Assembly: GCA_964059195.1 (NCBI GenBank) | Contig: CAXKWD010000008.1 | Span: 41,407,502-41,471,501 of the forward strand | Length of the DNA: 64,000 nt | Direction: 5' to 3' | DNA from: Ectobius pallidus | Lineage: Eukaryota > Arthropoda > Insecta > Blattodea > Ectobiidae | Part shown: positions 1 to 10,127 of the stretch, piece after piece | How positions within the stretch are numbered: the stretch's first letter is position 1 | How the letters are laid out: every line of letters starts with the position of its first letter | Notes under the pieces: generated by a model | Seen by the model: the letters and a program-made list of their open reading frames with translations, nothing else | Told to the model about the DNA's origin: nothing | Databases searched by the model: none | Position numbers and translations under genes: made by a program

Positions 1-2064
1 ATGTGTCGAATGAGCTTCAATCCCTTGGTATAATGAGGGAATAATATTATGTTGATAATTACAGGTTTTTAAAAAACCGACACTGTTTTATAAAGAAAGC
101 CATCGAGTTATTTAATCATATGCGTACAGAGAATTGTGATGACACATTCAGAAATATCATCTCACAAGATTCCTGCTGACGTTAGATTACAGTAGTATTG
201 TTATCAACGTTCACAACAAGATGCTGACATAATCAAAAGTCTTCATGCATGTGTGTACGTGTTAAAACAGTCTCTTTAAACATAGTCATGCTCGTCCCTT
301 TAAATCTCCATTCATATGTCTTGTGTATTATATAATAAACCAATGTTTTATCTCCGACCGAATGACTTATAGCGAGAGATTTGAAATTCTAATTCGTAAT
401 TCTTCAGAAAATGGCTTCTAGTGCAAGGTTAAAAAGACTTTTAGCGCGCAATTTAAAATTATGAACAAATGACATTGTGGTAGATTTGTAATATATTTTT
501 ACGAGAGAGTTCTCTTATACGTTTCATTTCACAATAGGTATCATATTGCCAAAGTCAGCACTTTATTTTCTACGTTTTGTTACACAAACCCCGCGGATCA
601 TATTAATTCTTTGTTCATATATGTTATACGAACTAAAACATAATGGTACGACAGCATTTTTGTTTCTTTCAAATATATACCAGACGTATCTTCAAACAAA
701 AGGCTAATTTCTTTATTCATATACAAGAAATTATGTATCCGTGGATAATGCTGATTCAACAAATTCTTTATTTATGACGTCATCATTACAGACAGGCTCA
801 TGCATGCTTCAAGGTCATACACGACACGTGTGCGGAAGTTAAGTAGGTCACACATCTCATATTACAGAACAAGTCTCTGCACGTCTCAGCAAACTCACAG
901 CGTCACTATATAAGGCGATGACGTCACCGCATCACATTCACTTCTTAGCAGACCGTCGTCAACTACGCATCACCGAGAGCTCGTCCGCCGCCGTCTTCCA
1001 GTGTGAGGAGTGTGCTTCAAGGTATAAACACAAGAAACATCTTAACAGGCATATTAATCAGAACCATAAGAAATCTGACTACAAGTGTGAAATATGCGGT
1101 GTGATATTTACACGTAGTGATGTTTTAAAAAGACACATCCGTGAAAATCACTCCGTTACTGTCTTCACCTGTAACATATGCCACTCCAACTTCACATCGG
1201 CACGTTACTTAAGTATGCACCAGGAGAGGAGCCATACCCAGCAACAAGGGACGCTGCCAAACGCATTGGGCTGTATCACCAGGAAGGCCACTTGTACTTT
1301 CCTGCTGAAGCCGGGACATCATGCAACGGAGGAGAGATCTCGAAGGATTCCCGTGCACGGTGGTAGTCAAAGCCAGGAACCCGCCCGATTACAGGTACTT
1401 TTTATTACATTATCAAACATGTTTTTCAAAATATAATTACATAAATCATAGTAGTGATGTAACACATGTCTATATTTTATTTTTATAGGTCGGAGCGAAG
1501 AGCTAAAATGCGGACGATGCCAGACAAAACAACACCGATCGCTTCCATCTGCCAGCGCATAGCGGGGACAGAGGAGCAACCACATCCCGACCACCGATGC
1601 TGGGAGAGGAAGCTGGGCTTTCCGCTGTACAACCACAGGTATGTAGTGAAATTATTATTATTGTACAAGACATACAACCTATTATTTTTTCTCATAGTAC
1701 ATCGAATAAAACTCAATATTTTTTTCCTTGTTACAGAATGGTTAAAAACAAGACATACAACTTATTGTTTTATCATAAATCTCAAAATTATATTTTCCTT
1801 GTTACAGAATGCAAGACCATTGGGTGTAGGCACCATGCAGTCATCAACCGTCCATCCAAATACCAACCAACCTGGGCCTTCAGGTTTACATTTACAGGTA
1901 TGTGGTGATATTATTATTATTATTGTACAAAACATCCAACTTATTATTTTTATCATAAAACTTAATATATATATTTTTTCCCCCATGTTACTGAATGCGA
2001 GGCTTCATATTTCAGTGATTAAACAAGACAGAAAACGTAATTTTTAATCATAAAACTGAATTTT
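1..2064 (+). repeat. Left arm of the long inverted repeat
   Basis: It matches the reverse complement of 4127-5908 almost base for base, for example a single difference over the 70 bases from position 121. The main difference is about 285 bp at 1196-1483 that is present here and absent from the right arm. The arm carries a promoter-like stretch (a TATA-like TATATAAGG at 907-915), the zinc-finger exon and two linker exons. The high arm identity suggests recent origin or gene conversion between arms. Confidence 0.9.
918..1394 (+). pseudogene. Exon 1: C2H2 zinc-finger N-terminus of the polymerase gene
   Basis: The ATG at 918 lies just after a TATA-like box. The reading frame has three C2H2 fingers: CEECASRYKHKKHLNRHINQNH, then one starting CEICGVIF and one starting CNICHSNF, at about residues 29-107. 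A basic, proline-containing stretch follows up to a CAG/GTACTT donor at 1394, in phase 0. Proteins that join C2H2 fingers to a Polinton-like PolB are common in arthropod genomes, so this is best read as the first exon of the gene continuing at 1489, 1808, 2082 and 2234. The role of the fingers is unknown; DNA binding at the element is an inference. It is called a pseudogene because later exons have a stop and frameshifts. Confidence 0.65.
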
Positions 2065-2144
2065 TTTTTCCTTTGTTACAGAAAACAGAGACCAACCGCC
2101 AATCGCGACCTAGCGTCACCATGCTTATGCGTGATATTCCACAG
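1489..2144 (+). pseudogene. Exons 2-4: spliced linker of the zinc-finger/polymerase gene
   Basis: Three predicted exons lie at 1489-1638 (150 bp), 1808-1897 (90 bp) and 2082-2144 (63 bp). Each ends in CAG before GTATGT, and each is preceded by a pyrimidine-rich tract and TATAG or GTTACAG. All lengths are multiples of three, so every junction is phase 0 and the frame runs from exon 1 into the polymerase exon at 2234. The encoded linker is polar and rich in proline, serine and asparagine with no recognised domain. Exon 2 has an in-frame TAA at 1504-1506, where the inverted copy in the right arm has TAC; the left copy is therefore the mutated one. Confidence 0.6.
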
Positions 2145-2233
2145 GTATGTACAGTGAAATATCTTAGTATTTTATTATTCCATACGCTTACGAAAGTCTA
2201 GATTGCTAATGTCGTTGTTTTTCGTTATTACAG

Positions 2234-4126
2234 AGTCAAAGTGGAATGGATCGCGGCGCTGTGACCAACTCACCATCGGCAGAAACATGTGAGGTTTTAC
2301 CTGTTGAAACAGCGTTCAGGTCACGACTGGCAACATACGCAGCAAAAAAATTCCCAGCCGGCGATATGGAATCTGTTCTGTCATCGTGCCAGTATAAAAT
2401 TGAAAATCTTCTGTCATAGTCACTGTCAAAATTTGCATCAATTAAATTCAATCTTTTTGTAGAGTGTGAATTTAAACATTTAGAGCTAAATTCTTGGTTG
2501 AGAAATTTTAAAACTAGAAACGAATCGTTGCTCAAAACATCAAATATTCATGAAGTAGTATCTAGACACATTTCTAAAATTCAGTCTGAGATGCAGGACA
2601 GTGAATTACAAGGGTCTGGGTGGTTTTACAATAAAATCCACAAAATTGAAATTCGCGTCAACGAATACATGCCATTTGTAGGGCGTGGGCATATGATCCT
2701 CCCTGAAAAATTCCAGCATCTGAAGTCATTAATTAATATTGATAATGATGATGACTACTGTTTCAAGTACTGTAATTTATTGAGTCTGATAAGGATTTGT
2801 GGGCCAGTTATCTTACCAGACCAGAGTTGGATAACAAGTACGATTGGAACTGTGTGAAATTCCCCGTTTCGATTCACGACATCGAAAAGTTTTCAAAAAG
2901 AAACAATATTTCGATCAATGTTTTCGGCCTAGAGGAAAAACGGGATGGTAATCACATTTCTCATTTCGTGTTTCCTATCAAAATTGTTGAAAAGGAGCTA
3001 GATGATCATAGAGATCTTTTGTATGTGTGTAACGAGGAAAACTCCCACTATATAGTCATTTCAGATTTCGACGCTTTTGTAAGACCTTTTGTAACATCTC
3101 ACAAAACTCAAGTCAGAGTGTGCAAACGGTGTTTTACACATTTCCATGCGTACGCTGACAAGTCTGCTGACGTAAGGTTGAAAGAGTATTTGGCGTTATG
3201 CAACTCGTTCAGCCCAGTCAGATTCCTAAAAATCCAGAAGCCGTATTCAACAAGCCCGAATATTCACAAAAGATTAGATTTGTCATCTATGCGGATTTCG
3301 AGTGTTTGCTGGAACCGATTTCGGGATGTTTCGGAGATCCGCAGAAAAGCTGGACTACACCTTATCAGAAGCACAAACCTTTTAGGTTTTGCTATTTTAT
3401 TAAAGATGTCGAGGGCGCATATTCTCAATTGAGACTGTTTAGAGGGGAGGACGCCAGCGGTGAGATTATGCGCTCGCTCGTCGCTGATGTTAAAGAAATT
3501 GATAAGATCTTGAATAGTGTAAAGAAGCCCATGACCCCTCTGACAGAAGATGAAATTAGGACATACAATAGCGCTACTATTTGCCATATTTGTGGCGAGG
3601 GTAACTTTACCTATGTGAACTATAAAGTAAGGGACCATTGCGATGTCAGTGGTCGGTTCAGAGGAGCCGCCCACAGAAATTGTAATCTAAATTATAGAAA
3701 CCAGGCATTTGTCCCTGTTGTATTGCATAACCTATATAACTATGACGCTCATTTTATTGTGAAAGAACTAGGATTCGATGAAAACCGAATCAACGTCAAA
3801 TGCAATACACAAGAAAAGTATGTGACATTTTCAAAATTTATTCCCTCCTCTTATTTGAAAAGGGGAGGTATGGAGTTGAAGTTTGTAGATTCGTTTCAGG
3901 TCATGGATAGCAGCCTGGAAAAGTTGGAAAACAATCTACCCAAGGATAAATTTATGGAAACAGTAAAAGTGTTTGGTGAAAACGCCGATTTGGTGTGTCG
4001 AAAGGGTGTGTTCCCCTACGACTACCTCTGTTGAAATTTTGAAGGAGAATAAATTACCTTCGAAAGTTGCATTTTATAATAGACTCACGAATGAGAACGT
4101 CTCTGACCAAGACTACTCTCACGCCA
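2234..4126 (+). pseudogene. N-terminal half of protein-primed-type family B DNA polymerase
   Basis: The family replicates linear element or viral DNA from a protein primer. After the CTTTTT-free acceptor at 2231-2233 the frame runs into a TAG at 2417, then continues in family-like sequence through three frame changes (near 2830, 3200-3290 and 4020-4035). Recognisable parts are the conserved stretch beginning GSGW (about 2614), a Cys/His pair (CKRCFTHFH, about 3121), the exonuclease I motif YADFECLLEP (about 3288), a treble-clef-like cluster CHICG...RGAAHRNCNLNYRN, and the exonuclease II motif HNLYNYDAHF (about 3726). The frame stops being polymerase-like at the right-arm border, 4127, so the palm domain with its catalytic aspartates is missing. 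It cannot encode an active polymerase. Confidence 0.75.
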
Positions 4127-5908
4127 AAATTCAGTTTTATGATAAAAAATTACGTTTTCTGTCTTGTTTAATCACTGAAATATGAAGCCACACATCAGTA
4201 AGATGGGGGAAAAATATATATATATACATATTGTTTTATGATAAAAATAATAAGTTGGATGTCTTGTACAATAATAATATCACCACATACCTGTAAATGT
4301 AAACCTGAAGGCCCAGGTTGGTTGGTATTTGGATGGACGGTTGATGACTGCATGGTGCCTACACCCAATGGTCTTGCATTCTGTAACAAGGAAAATATAA
4401 TATTGAGTTTTATGATAAAACAATAAGTTGTGTGTCTTGTTTTTAACCATTCTGTCACAAGGAAAAAAATATTGAGTTTTATTCGATGTACTATGAGAAA
4501 AAATAATAAGTTGTATGTCTTGTACAATAATAATAATAATAATTTCACTAAATACATGTGGTTGTACAGCGGAAAGCCCAGCTTCCTCTCCCAGCATCGG
4601 TGGTCAGGATGTGGTTGCTCCTCTGCCCCCGCTATGCGCTGGCAGATGGAAGCGATCGGTGTTGTTTTGTCTAGCATCGTCCGCATTGTAGCTCTTCGCT
4701 CCGACCTATAAAAATGAAGTTGGAGTGGCATATGTTACAGGTGAAGACAGTAACGGAGTGATTTTCACGGATGTGTCTTTTTAAAACATCACTACGTGTA
4801 AATATCACACCGCATATTTCACACTTGTAGTCAGATTTCTTATGGTTCTGATTAATATGCCTGTTAAGATGTTTCTTGTGTTTATACCTTGAAGCACACT
4901 CCTCACACTGGAAGACGGTGGCGGACGAGCTCTCCGTGATGCGTAGTCGACGACGGTCTGCTAAGAAGTGAATGTGATGCGGTGACGTCATCGCCTTATA
5001 TAGTGACGCTGTGAGCTAGCTGAGACGTGCAGAGACTTGTTCTGTAATATGAGATGTGTGACCTACTTAACTTCCGCACACGTGTCGTGTATGACCTTGA
5101 AGCATGCATGAGCCTGTCTGTAATGATGACGTCATAAATAAAGAATTTGTTGAATCAGCATTATCCACGGATACATAATTTCTTGTATATGAATAAAGAA
5201 ATTAGCCTTTTGTTTGAAGATACGTCTGGTATATATTTGAAAGAAACAAAAATGCTGTCGTACCATTATGTTTTAGTTCGTATAACATATATGAACAAAG
5301 AATTAATATGATCCGCGGGGTTTGTGTAACAAAACGTAGAAAATAAAGTGCTGACTTTGGCAATATGATACCTATTGTGAAATGAAACGTATAAGAGAAC
5401 TCTCTCGTAAAAATATATTACAAATCTACCACAATGTCATTTGTTCATAATTTTAAATTGTGCGCTAAAAGTCTTTTTAACCTTGCACTAGAAGCCATTT
5501 TCTGAAGAATTACGAATTAGAATTTCAAATCTCTCGCTATAAGTCATTCGGTCGGAGATAAAACATTGGTTTATTATATAATACACAAGACATATGAATG
5601 GAGATTTAAAGGGACGAGCATGACTATGTTTAAAGAGACTGTTTTAACACGTACACACATGCATGAAGACTTTTGATTATGTCAGCATCTTGTTGTGAAC
5701 GTTGATAACAATACTACTGTAATCTAATGTCAGCAGGAATCTTGTGAGATGATATTTCTGAATGTGTCATCACAATTCTCTGTACGCATATGATTAAATA
5801 ACTCGATGGCTTTCTTTATAAAACAGTGTCGGTTTTTTAAAAACCTGTAATTATCAACATAATATTATTCCCCCATTATACCAAGGGATTGAAGCTCATT
5901 CGACACGT
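4127..5908 (-). repeat. Right arm of the long inverted repeat
   Basis: This is the inverted copy of 1-2064. It joins the unique centre inside the polymerase reading frame, so the arm replaces the rest of the polymerase gene. It lacks the equivalent of 1196-1483, which removes the 3' part of the first exon, the first intron and its acceptor. The donor matching 1638/1639 is changed from CAG/GTATGT to CAT/GTATTT, so splicing of this arm is likely impaired. It does keep an open codon (TAC) where the left arm has a stop (TAA at 1504). Confidence 0.9.
4714..4991 (-). pseudogene. Inverted copy of the zinc-finger exon
   Basis: This is the right-arm duplicate of 918-1195, with the same ATG context and the same fingers and only a few substitutions (for example Q to R in the DRRxLRI stretch). 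It is cut inside the third finger, after CNICHSNF, by the 285 bp deletion that fuses it straight to intron sequence and to the exon 2 copy (4556-4705). The fused frame ends in the exon 2 copy at 4671. Confidence 0.7.
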
Positions 5909-8515
5909 AAGATCATGCATCGGACACGTTAGGAAAATTAATGACTTAATATTAAACGCTAACCGGCAAACCTAGGCTGAGTAGACCTCAGGGCTAGGAT
6001 TAATATCTTATGACAAAATTGTATGATAAAATATAGTTTTAAGTCATTAGCTACCATAATTATAAAAAATACTTGAAGGTTTGAAATATCGCTTCTCTAC
6101 ACTTCCGATCGCGTCTGATAATAATAATAATAATAATATTAATAATAATAAGGAATGTTAAGGTTAACAGCCTTAGGCATCGGTCGCATTTACTCTAGGC
6201 TGAGTCGTTAGGTTTTAGAAAAAGAAATCTTACGGAAAACTTGTATGTTGAAATATAATGATGACGTTGCATTTGCGCTCCGTGAGAAACCGCAATGAAA
6301 TATGAAACCTTCTTCTGGTCACGTGGTCTAGCGCACCGCAATATTGGATGTCATTTGTGGACTTGGAACGATGTGGACTTTGACCCGCCCCACCATGTGT
6401 TGCGGGAATGTATCGGGTCCCACCATAGGGGCTATCCCCAAAACCACACTACTTATTTCTTGTGTCGAGGGTAGAGAACGTTGTGTGACTGCATCACACT
6501 GTGCTTTATTTTCGTGTAATTCATTTTTCAGTAATTATCTTCACCAATATATTGCATCGATTCAATTAATTCGTTAAAGTCCAGTTACCAAGGCCCTTTT
6601 GTGATCAGAGTAAACAATACACTGTTGTCATGTGAACTGAACAGCATTTCATTTTTTTTCAGTATAATATTCTCAGAAATTATATAATTTTCAAGGGAAG
6701 GACTGATTTATTTCAATTTTAATGTTGACCGCGTTACTTCCCTGGCTTAACTGGGTATGTGTGCTAAATTTTGTACAAATTGGTGAAGAAATGTGGATTT
6801 GTATAAGGAACATACATACATACATACCCACAAATACACATTCGACTTTATATATTAAATTACATTCTGAACAAGTTATCTGGTAAATTCCCGGAAATTT
6901 GAAGACGGTTTAATGAACTTTGAAATACCGGAGGAGGAAAATTTAATCAAGAAGTTTGTAAAGTCTACACCAGAGGACACATCGGGATGTTCTAAATGGA
7001 AATCCGACAGTTGACTAGCAGTTGAAAGTGCGGAAAAAGTCCACAAAACGATCGTCCTGCAGAATACAGGTAAAAGTGAAGTCTAAAGTGTGTTAAGGTC
7101 AACCAATTTGTTTTTGAAATTCATTTGTTGTTTAATCATTAAAAAGTTAATGTTGAATTTACAATTGAGTTGCATTTATTAATTTCATATCAAAACTCCC
7201 TACTGAATCAGAACTACCTGGGTGAAGAACTACCTTAACATTAACTACCTGGACAACCATCTCCCCTCCATTTCGTGAGCAATGATCAGTTGCTTTACCA
7301 TTGTCCAGAGTAGTAATCGCTTCATTACAAACTGCTTAATCCAATTTCTAGCTTTTCAAGAAAATTTTGAATTTAAATTTCTTGAACATAAGTTACTTCT
7401 CGTATCTGATAGACTGCCCAAGAGAACAAACAAGAGCAATAAGAGATATGATGGTTTTTCAAAATTATTGAACTTTACAGCAGAGAGACATTTTACTGAA
7501 TGCTACTGTTAGGATAGCTGAAGTAATCGCTGTGACTATTGTAAAAATTTATCTATTAAGTGGGTTTTGTCTAGTCTTGCTGATAAAGAAGCTGAAACAG
7601 TCTGCTAAACAGTCCTGCTCCAGCAACATCTCCTTTAGCACGCAGAGAACCATTGGTTCTGGGTATAATGACAATCACAAAATGCCAGAAATATTAAATG
7701 AAATAATTTAATGCCAACTTAAGCGTGTATTTAAAGAAACATAGAATATCAAGAATATCATTTATAATTTCATGAAGTTTGTTGGTTATGCTCTGAACAT
7801 TAAAACAGAGCATTTTAAACCTCAATACATAACATTTTAGTTTCTTTAGTAATGCTAACATTTAGTTCAATATTCTCTCCTGCGTATTGGGAATTTAAAG
7901 GACTTCTATGAAATACACATTAAGTCATAAATGCCCCTAAGGGCTAGAACTCAGGTTTCAAAATGCTGTTATAGAGAGCTACAGTATTGTGACACAATTT
8001 TAAATTAGTTGTGCTGGTATCTACCGTATTTATCCGAATATAAGCCGCCCCTGAATTTAAGCCGCACCTGCCTTTTTAGCAGTAAAGTAAAGGAAAAATA
8101 ATTAAATTAACCCCAAGTGAAAAATTAAATTGCCTCATTTTCATAATATTAAAGTAACACATTTCTTAGCCAAAATAGGCCTGAAATAAGAAAAAGAAAG
8201 TATCAGCTGACTTAAGTTATGATATTATAATTTTATTTAATATAATTAAATAAATCTGACGAAAAATTAAACAGAAATCAGTACTTTACACTTCATATGA
8301 CTATCAGTGTTGAATTTCGCGCGATTTTTCTATTTTTCTTAATTTTACTTTCAGTTACCATCAGTTCAAAATTGCCTTTATTCACATTCCCATATGTTAC
8401 GGCATTTCTTTTACTTCTGAGCAGTTTATAATACATACATATTCTGTAATACTGCTATAAAAATGACAAAAATACGCGAAACATCACTTGTTTACGCATC
8501 TTTTACGATGCTTCG
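5909..8515. other. No gene recognised; AT-rich repeat-derived DNA
   Basis: I see no conserved coding sequence. The open frames at 6344 and 7282 look like chance. The stretch holds an AAT-type microsatellite (6119-6151), a short CATA run (6811-6828), and at about 8022-8075 a GTATTTATCCGAATATAAGC-type start that resembles the ends of dispersed DNA-transposon repeats; I cannot name the family. Confidence 0.4.
6119..6151. repeat. AAT trinucleotide microsatellite
   Basis: A slightly interrupted run of AAT units. Confidence 0.9.
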
Positions 8516-8539
8516 ATTAAATCGATATATTTTCCATGT

Positions 8540-8732
8540 TAAATCGATTAATATATAGATAGTCCTGGAGATTCGAGATAATGGACCATAGTTTTATTCC
8601 TGCATAATTTGGACTTTTCTCAAAACTTTTTAGATTACGTGTTTCTATTCTATAGTCATTCTTTTGTCTTGTGTTGTGTGAATGAATGTCTTTATTTGTT
8701 ACAGTATTTCCTTGTTTCTTTATTAAACTCAT
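8540..8732 (-). pseudogene. 3' end of a non-LTR retrotransposon reverse-transcriptase ORF
   Basis: The minus-strand frame contains HSHNTRQKNDYRIETRNL followed by an AGIKLWSII motif. This matches the usual last segment of jockey/CR1-like LINE polyproteins, where H-x-YNTR-x-K and G-x-x-LWN-x-LP occur just before the stop. Only the terminal 60 or so residues are present, with no RT palm, so it is a short relic. The exact clade is not decidable from this segment. Confidence 0.5.
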
Positions 8733-8926
8733 TATGGTCTTGTAGATATATATTGATGTGTATGTGAATATACCTAATTTTCTAAAGTGTTCCCTGCATG
8801 TCTACCAAGCATTCAATGAACTCAAGTTGAACTGGAAAAAAACTATAATATTATTTAGAATTCTTTGATGGATATGCCCAAGATTATTACATAGGCCTAT
8901 TAATATTACAACCAGAATTGCCTTAC

Positions 8927-9078
8927 CTTTGCCGGAATTTCATATGGAAATGGTTTCCCTTGACTTGCAAGGCCTGTTTTTAACCTCAGAAGTGCTGTTC
9001 TATTAAGATTTTCTAGACAGACATCATCTACAGCTTCTTGGACTGCTTTTAGAGCTTCGTCATACTTCTGTTTGGCAA
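8927..9078 (-). CDS. LRPPRC: Host gene exon (LRPPRC/bsf-like PPR protein), most downstream exon in window
   Basis: This 152 bp exon is bounded by TTGTTACAG at its 5' side and AAAG/GTAAGG at its 3' side. It begins in phase 1 and joins the exon at 9166 after an 87 bp intron without breaking the frame. It encodes the helical segment starting AKQKYDEALKAVQEAVDD. Known role of the family: mitochondrial, leucine-rich PPR protein that stabilises mitochondrial mRNAs with SLIRP; the Drosophila homologue is bsf. The donor at its 3' end shows that further exons lie to the left, but I found none between 5909 and 8926, so they are probably outside the window. Confidence 0.62.
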
Positions 9079-9165
9079 CTGTAACAATCAAGCACGTGTG
9101 TATACATTGCTTGACAATCTTTTACACAGTGATACACTCAATTAGAAAATAATAGTATGACTAAC

Positions 9166-9444
9166 CAAGTATGTCTATGATGCAGCTATAAACATTACCA
9201 CGTGCCCCTTCTGATACTGAAGTATGTTTTAATAAGGCTACAAGCTTCTGAGATAAACTTTCATCCTGATTTGAACGAGAAGTTTGCAGTATATGTTGAA
9301 ACATAACACGAGGTGCACCTGCAAGATACTTATCCCACAATCGGTTTGCAGCATCCTGTTCTCTTTTTATGAATAAATGCATCCAGAGGACATTTATGGG
9401 CCCTTTAACACCATTCTCTGCATATTTCGCTGCCAACTGTTCAT
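9166..9444 (-). CDS. LRPPRC: Host gene exon (LRPPRC/bsf-like PPR protein)
   Basis: This 279 bp exon lies between the acceptor GCATTACAG and the donor CTTG/GTTAGT, and is phase 1 at both ends. The protein segment runs from EQLAAKYAENG through GPINVLWMHLFIKRE and APRVMFQHILQTSR to YSCIIDIL. It is alpha-helical and PPR-like, and has no stop or frameshift, unlike all surrounding coding relics. It joins the 31411-31609 exon across a 22 kb intron with matching phase (T plus AT gives a tyrosine codon). The clean frame and canonical borders mark it as selected host sequence. The name LRPPRC is from recalled family resemblance and the gene could be another PPR-array protein. Confidence 0.65.
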
Positions 9445-10127
9445 CTGTAATGCAAGAATAATAGTTATTCATTTCAATAATATTTAACCCCTTATAGGAC
9501 AAGAAATTCTTTAAAATTGATGGGTTTACTTTCATGATTTTCTGTATCCTAGATTTTTTATTTAACATTAACAATTATTTTACTGTAATTGATTCCAAAA
9601 CAGATTTAAACGAGTGGCTACTTATTTAGCCATCATCCACTTGAGCTGGTAGTATTTTCCATAGAAAATGAGAGCAATTTATTTAGCCATTATCATTACC
9701 TAACGAATACATTTACTTTCAAGCAGAGGAAATATATTGTATTACATAACAACTAACTTGAAAGGAATCGTATAAGACATTAGCATCCTTTCCTGCTTCA
9801 GATTCGTAAGTTTGCTCTACCATCACAGAATTTTTTTTTCTTTCTTTAACCGAATTTACCTCCCCCTTTCAAGAGCCTGCTGCAAATGTTGAACACATAG
9901 GAAGCACGAATATATAAAATGCAAATAATAATTCTTTCATTCTAGTACTTGCCTTCCTAGAATGATATATTTACATTTAAAAAAGATTATGGTATCTCAT
10001 ACTAAGTAGTAGAAGCACACAATTTACATGAGGTAGTTTCAAAAAGCTACCTGAAATGGTCCCTTCACTGACCAATATAACAGACAGGAAGCTTCGACAA
10101 TTAAAAAGGTTACTACCATGGTTACAG

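Larger units (their letters stand above)
1..5908. mobile_element. Foldback Polinton/Maverick-like element with DNA polymerase B gene fragment
   Basis: Two long inverted arms (1-2064 and 4127-5908) flank a 2.06 kb unique centre. Position 1 pairs with 5908, so the true left end may lie at or before the window edge. The centre holds the N-terminal half of a family B DNA polymerase and the arms hold the 5' exons of the same gene. Long inverted termini plus a protein-primed-type PolB point to a Polinton/Maverick relative. The size (5.9 kb against 15-20 kb for full elements) and the absence of integrase, protease and capsid genes make this a deleted, non-autonomous derivative. I see no target-site duplication because the left flank is outside the window. 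Confidence 0.72.

Noticed and set aside
1466..2047. Single long plus-strand protein of 193 residues in the left arm
   Set aside because: It reads through predicted introns with AT-rich, low-complexity content; the exon model in another frame explains the sequence better.
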